A stretch of 64,000 nt of DNA from Burhinus oedicnemus (taxonomy: Eukaryota; Chordata; Aves; Charadriiformes; Burhinidae): assembly GCA_008921705.1 (NCBI GenBank), contig VFFE01007620.1:523085-587084 (forward strand), in the 5' to 3' direction. Below the pieces are notes generated by a model. The model did not search any database. It was given only the letters and a program-made list of their open reading frames with translations, and was not told the DNA's origin. The position numbers and the translations under genes were made by a program. This document shows, piece by piece, positions 1-13,000 of the stretch (the stretch's first letter is position 1; each line of letters begins with the position of its first letter).

Positions 1-912
1 GAAAGCAGTCATTACAGACCGAGTGAGTCACTGATCTCTTCCTAAGTGGAGTTTCATGTATGGTGATGTGATACTAAATGTACTCCTGGAAGGAGTGGCT
101 ACTGTCCTCCAGAAGTTAGTCCTACTAACTCTAGAAAGTGTACATGTGCCTCTTGCTAAGAGTATGAGCAGGATTTAGAAGAGACTTGGAAATACCTTTC
201 GGGTAAAGGTGGGGATAAAATCTGTGCAGCATTAGCAAAGCAAAAGGTGACATTATCATCCAGGACTTCAGATTTCTGGTCACCTCACAGTGGAGGGAAA
301 CCTTTTTTATAGGTAACTCCAGAGTTCCCTGACCTCTGGTTGGCAAGTATCCATAAGTATGTAACTTGCTGACTCGCAGGGTGAAAACTTTGGTCCATGT
401 ATACATGGACATGGAATAAACTCTTCAACTGATCCTATTCAGTTGTTAAAGGAACCTGTTTCTGGGAAGGGTGTGTTTAAAATACATAATTATGGCAAGA
501 ATTATTCACCCATACTTTGTTCTTCAAGCGTATTTTATTTGCAGGTAAATAAGTGTTGCTGTTTAAGATACGATAACTTAAGCTTTGGGTAAAAACCATG
601 GCCCAGATGAGCCTTGTGCTTCAGGATGTGTTCATCAGCCTCAAGATTTGCTGGCAGACTGGCTGCTCAGTTTCTTGGTCAGTTAAAAGCTAGTGCAGGC
701 CTTCAGTATCCAACTGGGCCACTTCTATGCTGTGTCATGCCATTGCCTCTTGGTAGCCTCTTCTCCTTCCTGCCCAGAGCAGTTCATACCCAAAATGGGA
801 CAACAGAGTTTACAGTGCTGCCAACCCCCAAGTCAGACTATTAAAAAACGTACTACCAAGTAGCGCCTCTAGTGTAGGATGTAAATGAATTTTCTTGTTT
901 ATTGTAATACAG
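1..912 (+). other. VPS8: VPS8 intron (left end open)
   Basis: This is the intron upstream of the first visible exon; it ends in a TAATACAG acceptor. I could not find the preceding human-equivalent exon (the one ending in ADR) here, so it must lie left of the window. No repeat or RNA gene was recognised. Confidence 0.8.
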
Positions 913-1002
913 ATGGTTGAAATCCTTCTCCATTATGCTGATCGGACTTTGAAGAAGTGTCCTGACCAAGGAAAAATCCAGGTGATGGAGCAACATTTTC
1001 AG
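913..1002 (+). CDS. VPS8: VPS8 coding exon w1 (residues 1-30)
   Basis: Encodes [20 protein letters not shown] and continues to EQHFQ, matching human VPS8 closely. It is a phase 0-0 exon of exactly 30 codons between TAATACAG and CAG|GTATGG. The ATG at its start is an internal methionine, not the start codon. A 383-bp intron with nothing recognisable follows. Confidence 0.96.
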
Positions 1003-4000
1003 GTATGGTGCTCCAGAGGACTCTTTTGTGTGTATATGTATATCTTTTGAATTTTTTAATCAAACTTTGCTTTCCTGCAAAAATTACTTGTCTATTTTTG
1101 AAAAATACTGCTGTGGTTCGCCTGAACTCTCACCTCTGTTGTGTGCACTAATGAAATCAGGACTTAGTTACAGTTAGGCATCAGAGCAGAACCTGTACAT
1201 CCTCTGTTCTCTGCAGAAGTGTCTGGAGTTTTTCTCCATATGAAACAGCATATGGGAAAATCTGCAACTGTGCCTGCTGCCAGCTGACTCAAAAACTCAT
1301 TGATCCTGCTCTATATTAGCCAGGCTTCACTTTGTGCTCTGCAGGATTTTTGCCAGTCCTTGCAGCTTTTTTGTTTCTTCCGCAGGATGTGGTGCCTGTC
1401 ATAGTTGATTACTGTCTCTTACTCCAGCGCACGTAAGTCTGAGTTTGCAAGCCTGTCTCCCAAGGTGGACCACCAACCCATGTAGTCCTGAGTGCTGTCT
1501 TCTATAATGTCGCATGGTTCAAAGAAATTGTATCATATCATCGTCACATCATATATCACATCACAGTTTAGAGGAATGCTTAAAAACTGATCTAAAGTCA
1601 GGTTACTCTGTACTCAAAGAAGAGTGTGTCTTAAATTTTCATTGATGTGTTGAGGAAGAAAAGTTTGCTTCAAACTGTTTCCCCCACGCCATCCCCTTAA
1701 GAAAGAAGTTGTGTTCATAGATTTTCCTATTGTCATTTCCCCGCTAACAGCAGGGTTTTTTGCTGCAACGTCCATAGCTCATTTATTCTGTGTAGCTGCC
1801 TGTAACTTTCATCAGTATAGGAGCTGAAGGCCCTGTTCAGCTCCTTACTTTGAGAAATACAGAGAAAATGGAGTTAAATTTGGAGCCCTCAGAAAGTAGA
1901 TAAGTAACGAGATTTTAGTAAGATTATTTGATAACTAAACATTTCTTTCCTCCTAGAGATCTATTATTTAACCAGATATATGATAAGATGAGTGAGAATT
2001 CTGTAGCTAAAGGCATCTTTCTGGAGTGCTTGGAGCCATATATCTTAAGTGATAAGCTGGTGGGAATCACAGCTCAGGTGATGAAAGACTTGTTGCTTCA
2101 CTTCCAAGACAAGAACAGGTTGGAAAATATGGAAGCCTGCATTGTGCATATGGATATCACCAGCTTAGACATACAGCAGGTGAGCTATTGTACTGCATAC
2201 TGTATTGGGTTCCTCTGAATAAATGACAACATGCCCTAGTCACTGATGCAACCTTCTTGTGCTTTTAAGCACAGCATAGCATGTGGAAAACAAGGCATCA
2301 CCTTTCAACAGACAAGACTTACGCAGTGCAAACCATTCATGTCTTTTGGTCACTAATTTGTAACAGAACTTAGCCCTGTGTCCCTGGGATCGAATTCAAT
2401 GAATGTGGGAATTATGTAGTGTGGCTGTGTCCATCCTGTAACATGCATGCTCCTATAGACATGTTTTGCTGCCCCAGTTTGTGTCCTGGGATAGGTTAAT
2501 GTATCAGCAGCTGAATGTGTTGGAAACTACTAGTCTGTCAGGATTAGTCTGATATTCACAATCAGTCTTCCCTGTTTTGAGTGCCTTACCTAAGATCAAA
2601 GGCTGCAGGGGCACTGAAAACCAAAGTTGCGTTTGTCAGTTTGGTGCCTGCTCTGCTCAGGTGCTTGCTCTTGCATGACAAAGTTAGCAGAGCAAGGAGG
2701 TGTTCCTGCTGGGTAGTCCTGTTTTCCTTGGCTGGTTTTTATTCCCACAGCATGACTTTCCATTCCAAGGAGAGAACTGCTTGGGGACTTGACAAAATGA
2801 TTCGCTAACCCAACCAAAAGGCAAACTAGTGCAATCAGTGCTTTGAAGAACTGATACTTTTATTCCTTAACCTCATGCAGGTTATGAATGTTAGAATCTA
2901 AACAGTTAGATTCCATGTTTGTTGCATGAGCAATAAGCTAGATACTCCCTTTGGGGATTTGGGGTCTTTGCAGAGACTAGTTCTGCAAGCAGAAATTCTC
3001 ATTCTGCTTTAAATCATACTGTTGGATGATGCAAATGCAAGGACAGACATGTTATTTGAGAGACTGTGGAATGAGAAACCTGTGAGCGAAGAGCAGCTGT
3101 ATATCTACACTGTGCTTTGTTTGCCTTGCAGGTAGTTCTTCTATGCTGGGAAAACCATCTCTATGATGCCATGATCTACGTCTACAACAGTGGGATGAAT
3201 GACTTCATTAGTCCCATGGAGGTAGGAAAGATGCTCAGTGCAGTCACTTGTTATTTGTGTGTTCAGCACACAGTCTTTCTGAGAAACAGCATTTCAAATC
3301 CAGTCCATTATCTTCTCACTCAGTGTGTGTATATTCTTCTTTTTCATTTCAAGGGAGAAATCATGTATGATATACGCAGTTTATTTGACTAGATGCAGTA
3401 GAGGAGAAAAATAATTTGTAATTACTGTGGTTTAGAACACAAATTTCCCTGCTGAGGTAGCAATGTTCTGCAAAGTTAGAGCAGGAAATTTAGCCGTGTT
3501 AATAAAATAAATATAAAACAAAAGCAGCAGAATAGAGTAACATGATGACTTAGGGAGACTGCATTGCAAAACTGTCTACTAAGAGCTTTGTTGCTGGTGG
3601 TGAGCCTGGCCTACGTAGCATGATGTGCTGAGAAAGCATCAACTTTCTGCACAATGGAATTAATGGGGGTGTAGGTGTGATATTTTCTATGAACACCTCA
3701 TGCTTTTTTTCTTCATACTGTTCTTCCTCTGCTGACACAATAGTATATTAATATGTATTAAAAAGTAATGGAAACAAAGAGTGAACTTTCCTGTGTACAG
3801 AAGTCAGAAAAAAAGGTAGAAGCAGTCCTTGCATTGAGGCAGGCTTTGTTCTTAGCACTTGGGTGTGCTGTGTCTGTCAGCAGTAATCACAGGACTCAGT
3901 GTAAGGCCATAACTGAAGGCCCTATTGATGCTGCTGCTGGTAATCCTGAAGATGTGCTTGATACACCAATTGCTCTTGAAGCCTATAGGTATAACGTCAA

Positions 4001-7000
4001 GATGTTTCATTATGGGAGCACTGCTGGTATTTTCTCAGTAGTGCTGAAATAGAGAGCTGGGTCTATTTTGCATGTGAAAAGCTTAAACTGCCCAATTTTT
4101 AGCAGTTATAGTCTCATTTGATTTTTCTCAGGAAGGAGACTCTTTAGGAGTTCATGATTTTAAAAAGGACTTCTGGAAACCTAGCGCTTAGCTGTCCGAG
4201 TACAAATAACTTTTTCTGCTTTCTAGAGCTAAGTATTTAGATGAGTCCTCATTCTACATACCCAAACTAAAGGCTGTTTGATGACCCTGATAGGTAGGCA
4301 GGAGGTTTGCATAATCTCTGGTGGCAGAACGTTCAGGAACTGGAAGTGGGGCTGGTCAGTTATACTCTGACTGTTGCTTCTGGGTCTACTGACCAGTGCT
4401 TTTTTTAGTGTGGCCTGTGCTTACCGTTACATCTGATTGAATGAAGGCTGTTTTTTCATACGTCATAACATCAGCTGGGAAAAGCATCCTTTGCCATATC
4501 TTGGTGTCCTCTGCTCCTTTTAACATGGTGAGAAAGGAGAGTTTATGGGCAAGATGCCCCATTGATCTCTGTTTTAAAACCACACAGATTTTCTGCTTTG
4601 AGCTTTTGCAGCTGCTTGAGCGCTGCTTTCTTTCTTATTACAGAAGCTGTTCAAAGTCATTGCTCCTCCACTGAATGCTGGGAAGTCTCTCACAGGTACA
4701 GAATTCTTTCCCTTTAGGGGTTTCTAGTTTTTGATATTTGATGTTTTGAGTATCTCTAGTCACTTCCAGCAGAGGGATGCAAAAAGGAAATACCCAATAG
4801 AAGGGTCTTGGAGAACAGAAGTGTTCTAGTACTATTTACTGTGTGTAAAGCTGCTCAACTTACTGTGTGTAAAACTCTGCATTTGTGTCAGATGAGATGT
4901 TTTGCTAACAGTTGGGAAAAAGAATTGTGTCTCTGTACGTTGTCTTGTGAAGAAAAGGTGATAAATAATTTTTGTTTTGTAGATGAGCAGGTGGTAATGG
5001 GCAACAAGCTGCTTGTATATATCAGGTAAGGTCCTTTAGAAAGTGTGAGAGGTGTTGCCTAGTGGTGGCACCAGATTTTTAATTCACTATAGTTGCATAA
5101 TCTTACAGTGTGTTTCAAGGTCTGAGACCTTGTGTAAAATAGCAATGGCTACTTTGTAAAGCTGACTTAAAGTTCCAATGGCTTCTTGTTACACATGGTG
5201 TGAGTGGATAGGTAGGATACAGTTGGAGACTTAGAGCTCAAGTTACTGCTGATATGCCGAGACCATGTCTTTGTCTTTAGAATTTGGTTCGAGTGAGTTC
5301 TTTGTCCTGTGTGTGACACAGTGCTCCTTGAACAAGGAGTCCGTAGCCTGTATTTCAGCCCTTTCTGCCATGCTTTTCAGGATAGCTGTGCTCAGTTGCT
5401 GCTTACTGTGGTGCCTGTCATTTGCAGGAGGTCATTCTGAGATTGCACAGTAGTGATTAATGAGTGAATTCCTCTTTCTGGAATCTATTCAAGATCATGA
5501 ACACTAGGTTCTGCATTACTTCTGCTCCCTAAAATGCAAGAGTAAAGATTTTTGTGAGAAATACTGAGTTTCCCCATTCTGCTGTGGAATGGCATACCTT
5601 GGATGCAAATTCATGCAGTGCATTGGTTTATTGTGTATTAACAGCAGTGCTGTCTGCAATGCTTGTTTTCATGATTTACAAAATAAATTTGTTTGGCTTG
5701 TTTTAAGAGTATCCTGAAAACTAACTGAAAAAATAAAGTCTTTTCCTCAATCTGTTTAATGTCAGGACGCATTAAAAATGCCTTTCCCCTCCTTTTCTGT
5801 AGCTGCTGCTTGGCAGGCCGTGCATATCCATTGGGTGATATTCCTGAAGATCTGGTACCTTTGGTTAAAAATCAGGTGAGCAACCTTTCGGAAGGAAACT
5901 TTCCCATATGAAGTTTTTAGAAGAAGCTGTGTACGTCATGGGTTTCTGACAAAACTTTTGTCAGTCTGATAGCTGTATCCTTATGATGTGAGTATATACC
6001 ACTGTAAATACAAAATAAATTTTTAAAGAATGAAATCACACAGTTGTTGCAATCTGAACATTTAAACTTAATATTTTTCTTTCAACTGTAAATTGGGGTG
6101 TGGGAACATAGAGTTCTTAGTGGCACTAATTTTGATTAGTTTTTTTCTTACTCTTTGCTACAAAGTTACCAGAAAATTGTAGCTGTCTCTTCTTTTTAAA
6201 GTTGACTATAACTTGTCAAATATGGGAGGATCTTCCCTGTTTTCAAATGCACATAACGTGGGATTGATGGGAGTAGAAAGTGAGAGAACATCAAAGAACA
6301 TTAACTAAATATTCTTTCCTCTGTTTGGCTCTTGCTAAAACTTCAGTTTGTGTTGGAGTTTTCCTGCCTCAGATATTACACCTCTGGCCTCTGCACAGCA
6401 ATGTGTTAAGTTAAGCACAGTCATTTTCCACGATGAAGGTCTCATTAGATGCATTTCTGTCTTTGCCCTCTTATCCTGTCACCATATCTTCACCTCTGAG
6501 CCTTATCCAGCCTCAGGTATCCAGGACACACATGCATCTGTCCTCTAGGTGTAATTCCCATGTGCAGGGTGAATACATATGCTCTGCCACTTAAATCTGG
6601 ATCACTCCTTCTGCCATAATCACAGCTACGTACTGAATGAGGTGGAGTGTCCCATGACTGCTGAGTTAGGTGCTGCTAGGTGTTGTTCAGTAGGTAGAAA
6701 TGTCTCTACTAAGTAGCTCTTGGCTGCAGGTTTCTCTGAGGCTTTTGATTTTTATAGTCTTAATTGTATTAGCGCGTGTGCATGCTCGTCTCTGCTCATC
6801 AAGATGTCGTATTTGCTGAAGATAAATTTCCAGCCTTGTGATAATTGTAGGTATTCAGCTGAGGTCAAGAGCGCATTGTAATCATGTGCTCCAAACTGCA
6901 TCCTTGTACCCCTGGCTTGCAGGGTCAGCCAGCTACCTGTTTCAGTGGTGGCTGCTCCTCTGCCACTTCACGCGGTCGTATGGGCAATTGCTTGCCAGAG

Positions 7001-10000
7001 CTACTTAATAGGTTCACAGTGCTACAATACATCTCTCCTTAGGCTTATCTCAGGAACTGCTTGACAGCCTCCTTTGGCAGGAAGGAGGTTCTGGGTGTCA
7101 CAGAACTGGGCAAGGGTTTAACAGTAGATGTCTTTTCATACTTGGAGAGAAAGGAGCATATGGTCAGTTCTGAACTTAAACTCCTGTATCCTAGCATTTG
7201 ATTCCAGTTGATGCAATTCCAGCTTTTTGCAGGGGAATTTTTGGGCTGGCCTACAGCTCTTTCCTGTTGTCACTAACAACTATGGCTATATCTGAGGTTT
7301 GGAGCTGAGGTGAATCTGTGATTCAGGCTGTTTGACAACTCCTTCCCTTATGTCCTTATTACTGCCTTCTGCGCACAGCACTGAAGGGAAGAGACTTTCC
7401 CAAAAGACTGTTCTGCAGTGATGGTGTTTGGAAAGACAATTTCCCTTTTCTGATAGTGCCACTTTGAGAAAACTTAAAAGGTATGCCAGTTTCTTCCATC
7501 ACTTGAGAAAAGGCATAAAGCAACCCATGGCTTGATATTTTCCAGTCTTGTGGCGACTCTGTTAAGATTGCCTGCTTTCTTGGTCTGTTCCAGCTCTGGT
7601 TAGGAGGCAATAGAGTGGTACTACATTCCTCTTCATCTACCCATCTTGGCCATCCTTAGTTTTGGAGAGTGTACCTGAGCATGTCGAGCCATTCTGCTTA
7701 TAAGGCAGGATCTTAACTGCTTCAGAAAAGTCTGTACCTATTTTTATGGGCTCTGAAGCAGCTTGTTTTACACTCTGTGGGCTGAGCACAGGCTGATTAC
7801 CCATCTCTTGTTCTTTTGTTCTTCTGCCTAGTCCCTATAGGAAGAACTGTGACCTAATATCCAAATCATCTTGCCAGGGCACTTCAGGAACAGCAGCTGA
7901 TGCCTTAAGGCTTCTGTGTGCCTCTGTTATCCTGTGACAGTGCAGGCTTATCCTACTGTCCTCCTTTGGGACAAGGTTTGATTCTTGAGCTGCATCTCTT
8001 AATCTCTTCTTGTTCTTTGCTCCCCTGTTCAGGGCAGGTGTGAGCATATTCTTAATGGTTTCATTGTAGGGAGTGAGTACCTAGCTAAAATCACAGTGAA
8101 CTTATGCCAAAAGTGTGACTAGTCATCAAAGTTGGCTTGGTCACTGCCAAGTAAATCTCTTTTCCTTATTTCGTGATTTCCATCAGAGCCCTTAAGCTGA
8201 CTATTTTTTTCTCTTTAAGCTGTGTCTGAAGCTTGGCCTAAGGCCAAACTTAACTCCTTTGGAGTCATCTCTGACAATTTCTTAAAACAGAGCATGCTCC
8301 TGATCATCATTTTGTGCTCATAAAACTCATTCCTGATTTTTTGTCCACTTTTACTGCAAACTTTTTTTGGGGTCTCTAGTGTTTTACTTTAGTTTCAGGG
8401 TTTCAATAAGAGGAAGCACTTTCTCTTTGCAGTACAATGAAACAGGGTTTTTTGTTGTTGTTGTGGGGTGGGTTTTTTGGTGGTTTTGGTTTTGTTTTTG
8501 CTAACCCAGAGCCTGTAGCTGTATGTATGTGGTAGCTCTGGGTTGCTGCAAACCCTTTCCTCACAGGGTGTGCAAACCAGTCTGCTCCCCTTTGCTGGAT
8601 CAAGCATGAGGCTGTTGCTGTCTCCCATCGTCCATATCAAGTTGTCCCCTGCGCACACTAGAGCTGGCACAGCAACAGACTGTAGCCCAAGGTCTGAGGG
8701 GAAGCGGTAGCCCAACAAGCAGCAGTAGCTCTGGGGAGGAGCCATCAACTTCTCCTTTTTATGACCTCTGATAATGTTCCTGAGAGCTTGGCTTAAGTAA
8801 CACCTTTCTGTCTGGATGCTTGAATCCACTCTAGCTACAGTCTGGGTTTTCTTGTTTTGTTTTCTTAAGAGTTCCGAGCTGGCAGGTGGGTATCGGGTTC
8901 AAGGAGGCCAACAGGGCTGAACGTTGTGGGTCCTTCTGGCTTCACTGCCACTGTGGTGACAGGAAATGGTCTCCTGGGGTGCATTAAAAAGAGCATGGCC
9001 AGCAGGTCAAGGGAGGTCATCTTCCCCCTCTACTCTGCCCTGGTGAGGCCACATCTGGAGTATGATGTCCAGTTCTGGGCCCCCCAGTTCAAGAAGGACA
9101 GGGAACTGCTGGAGAGGGTACAGCAGAGGGCTACGAAGATGACCAAGGGAATGGAGCATCTTTCTTATGAGGAAAGGCTGAGAGACCTGAGTCTGTTTAG
9201 CCTGGAGAAGAGAAGGCTCAGAGGGGATCTCATCAATGCTTATCAATATCTAAAGGGCGGGTGTCAAGAGGATGGGGTCAGACTCTTTTCAGTAGTGCCC
9301 AGTGACAGGACAAGGGATAACAGGCACAAACTGGAACACAGGAAATTCTGTCTGAACACAAGGAAAAACTTCTTTACTTTGAGGGTGGCAGCACACTGGA
9401 AGAGGCTGCCCAGAGGGACTGTGGAGTCTCTGACTCTGGAGACATTCCAAACCTGCCTGGACACCATCCTGTGCAACCTCCTCTAGGTGAACCTGCTTTG
9501 GCAGAGGGGATGGACTAGATGATCTCCAGAGGTCCCTTCCAGCCCCTACTATTCTGTGATTCTGTGAAAGTTAACTTGGAACAGGAGTAAAGGAGAGAAC
9601 GTGGCATTTCCTGAGGATGGCTGGGAGAGTGTATTGCCTGTCAGTTCTCCGTGGGATCCCAGTGTGTATCTTAACACATACTCACGAGTGCTAGCCAGTC
9701 TGCAGCAGTCTGCTCTCTTTCTGCTGGTAGCCAGATCTGTTGTGAGCGCGTTTGAGACAACTGGAGCTGTTGCTGCCCTGTTTGTTCCCTGGGAGGGTCT
9801 GGACACCTCTGTCAGTGGTTCAATAAAGGAAGTTGCTTTCATTTTGAAAGATATGCTCAGATTTCAGGAACTAGAAAGTCAGTGGAGAAGACAGAGAGTG
9901 GAATAGCACCTAAGTCAGTCTTTGCATCGCCAAAAGCTTTGTGCCTTAAAGTGAGGGGGCAGATTGATTGGCTCTTCCCAAGGGAACTGCTGACAAGGAG

Positions 10001-13000
10001 AGGAGCTGTGCCTTGGGTAAGGAGGAGTTGCACAGCTTCTCAGGAGAGCTGCCAGGAAGGGGAGGGAATTATCTAATTTCACACGCTTCGGTCTGCAAGT
10101 ATAAGCCTTAATTTTTGCTTGATCTTAAATTGGTTGGCGAGTCTAAGGAGGGAGAATTTTTTTTCCTACTAGCAAGCAGCAGGAAGGATCATTCAAGTAA
10201 GAACACTGATGGACTCCTAAGGTGCTTTAAAGCTTAGTGCAAAGCAGGTAATAATGCTGCTTTCCCATGTGCTTGTGCTATCAGTTATCTGAAATCTACT
10301 GTTTGTTTGAATTCTCATTGCAGGTCTTTGAATTTCTCATCCGGCTGCATTCAACTGAGGGATCTGTGGATGAAGAGGTCTACCCTTATGTTCGTACCTT
10401 GCTGCACTTCGACACTCGGGAATTCCTTAATGTTCTTGCTCTGGTAAGAGATTGCTGAGCTCCTCCAAGAAAAAAATGCAATGCCAGTTCTTCCATCTGT
10501 GGAAGAACTTCCATCTTCCATCCATCTATGTCATGGTCGCATGATCTGTAAGATTCCTATTAAAAAGCTCATGCTTTAGCCAAACCAGTAGTTACTGGCT
10601 TGATGCAGGAACAGTTTTGATGTGTATTTTATAAGATACCAGAGGAGATCGTAATAGTTCTTTATGTCCCTAAATATAATTGATGAAAGTGACATTGTAC
10701 AGTGAAGACTGGTAACAGAGGCCATATTTAAAGCACAGGTAAACCAACAATAATGTATTTTTAAAGAGTGTTTTAGTACTTACATCTTTCTGCTGCATAA
10801 AGATTCATCTTTCTTTCCAAATTTCCTGAATTTCCTCTGACTATTTGGACTTGTTCCTTTTACTGAATACGTAAGAACCAATTTGGTAGTTACAAAAGAG
10901 CAGATTGTATCTTGGAACCTGCTGCTTAGGTCATATGCACAGAAAGGACTTAAAAGCTTTGTCAGCTTTGTGATATGGCTGCTTCTTTGTGTTTGCTTCT
11001 ATTTCTGGGGTTGGCAGTGGAGAGTATTCTTCTCAAGGTGTCAGTGTTTTGCCTCATGCAGACTTTCGAAGACTTTAAGAATGACAAGCAAGCTGTGGAA
11101 TATCAGCAGAGAATTGTGGACATACTTCTGAAAGTGAGTGTGCCTGAAAATTAACCTCTGTGTTTACATCTGACTGATTATAGACAACACTGTGCACTAA
11201 AACCTGTAATTTGGATGAGGTGTTTCCAGTCCTGCCCTGGATGACACTTCTGAGAAGGTGGTAGGCTGGAGCGTGGATTCACCTCAGCCAAAGCTGTCGG
11301 TTGGATATTCAGCAGTGATGCTTCATGCACATTAAATATGGTGACAGAGAGGTCTTCTTTCCTGTCTGTGATTTCACCTGGGTTGTACTTTGTTGTCAAA
11401 TTTCTCCTCTCTGCACTATTAAATTTATTTTTATGTGCTTCTCATTGATTCCACTCCCTGATTCCTTTTGAATGGGGGGAAAAAAAGTCCCAGGAATCCT
11501 GTGCTTGGCAGGGTGCCAATGCTCTTCTGGTAAAACCCTGCTCCCTGTATCTGTAAATGCCATGTTTGGGATGTAACATACCCAGAATGACAGGCCTATC
11601 TTTAGTAAGTGGGAGAGAAGAGGAATGTCAGAGTTATCAGCCTGGTGCTCAAGAAATCACTTGTCATCTGCAGACCATGTTCCCTAACAATGAACATTCT
11701 CATTAAAAGCTATCGCTGCCAAATGCCATTTGCTTTCCCCTTCAAAGCTGTCAGCATTAATAATGAGTAACTCCACTTGGAAGCTGTTTGTGTATAAACA
11801 TATCATAAGTAGCGTTTCCCTGTCACTGTCATCATTGATAGATGAGAGCAAGGGCACCAGTGAGTGAATTCAGTGACAGCGCTGCTGCAGTAGGCTGTGT
11901 TGGAGGGGCCACTGTGGGGACGCTTTTGTCAGCCTGCCTGAGTAGGACGTTGCTGTAAGGATGTTAGCCCTGTGCTGGGTTAGGCTATGCTTTTTTGTGT
12001 CTTTAGCTGCCGTCAGCAGGAGGTGGCACACTGCGGCTGTGTTCTGGAGCTACTCGGGGTATGTTCCTGTGGCACAGCGTAGGCTGGATCGAGCTGTGTA
12101 CAGCCCTACTTGTGTGCTGCTGGCCATGTAGCAAATGTCCACCACAATGGAATTCAACCCTGCTCTTTGAGGGGGAAAAGTAGGGCAATTGTGAGAAGTG
12201 CAGCAGGATTAAATGCACCTGCAGGCAAACAATTTGGTGTTATGAAAACTGTCAGTCCCTTGATCTGGAATCTGTTCTCCTTTTTGATAAAAATTTAAAA
12301 AAATCTTGGATTTAAATTTATCATTGGCAAAAAAACCTCGCTTAGGAAATAGCTGCACTTCTAAAATAGTTTGGTGAACAGAGACATTCTGCTAATGCTG
12401 ATCTAATCTTTGCCAAATATATCATCTTTTAGAAAGTCCACACAGTTGGCCTGCGGCCTCTGTAAGGTTGCTCTGTTTCAGAGGTACAGTATTTTCACCT
12501 TCACATGGACTGATGAGGACCCAGTTTGTGGAAAAACAAGGCCAAAATGAATAAAACACTCCTATTAGTGGGACATACTTTTTAGTGCTATTAGCTAATG
12601 TCATTCTGACTAGGTTGCTGTATAAAATAGCCTTTTTACACAGAAAATGAAAATTAAAAAAGAACGATAGCAGAGCTCTACTTGATTCCTTAATATGTCT
12701 TACCTGTCTGCCTCCACTTGTGTAATATAACCATTAGCACCTCATGGGGATCATAGAATGATGGAACGGTTTAGGTTGGAAGGGACCTTAAAGATTGTCT
12801 AGTTCCAACCCCCCTTCCATGGGCAGGGACACCTCCCACTAGACCTGGTTGCTCAAAGCCCCATCTGGATCTGGAGCTCTGGGTCACTTTAAGAAATCAA
12901 TTTTATCTCCCAAGCTTAGACTGAATGAGGTTATAAACTGTCGGATGCTCCACGTCTAGGCTTTGCTAGAGCAATTCTTAGATGTTAGCTGACAGAGTTG

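Noticed and set aside
913..915. ATG at the start of exon w1 as a translation start
   Set aside because: It follows directly after a splice acceptor, and human VPS8 continues upstream through this residue, so it is an internal Met.
8395..8829. 144-codon minus-strand open frame
   Set aside because: Partly translated from a GT-rich simple repeat (runs of Lys, Pro and Gln). No homology.
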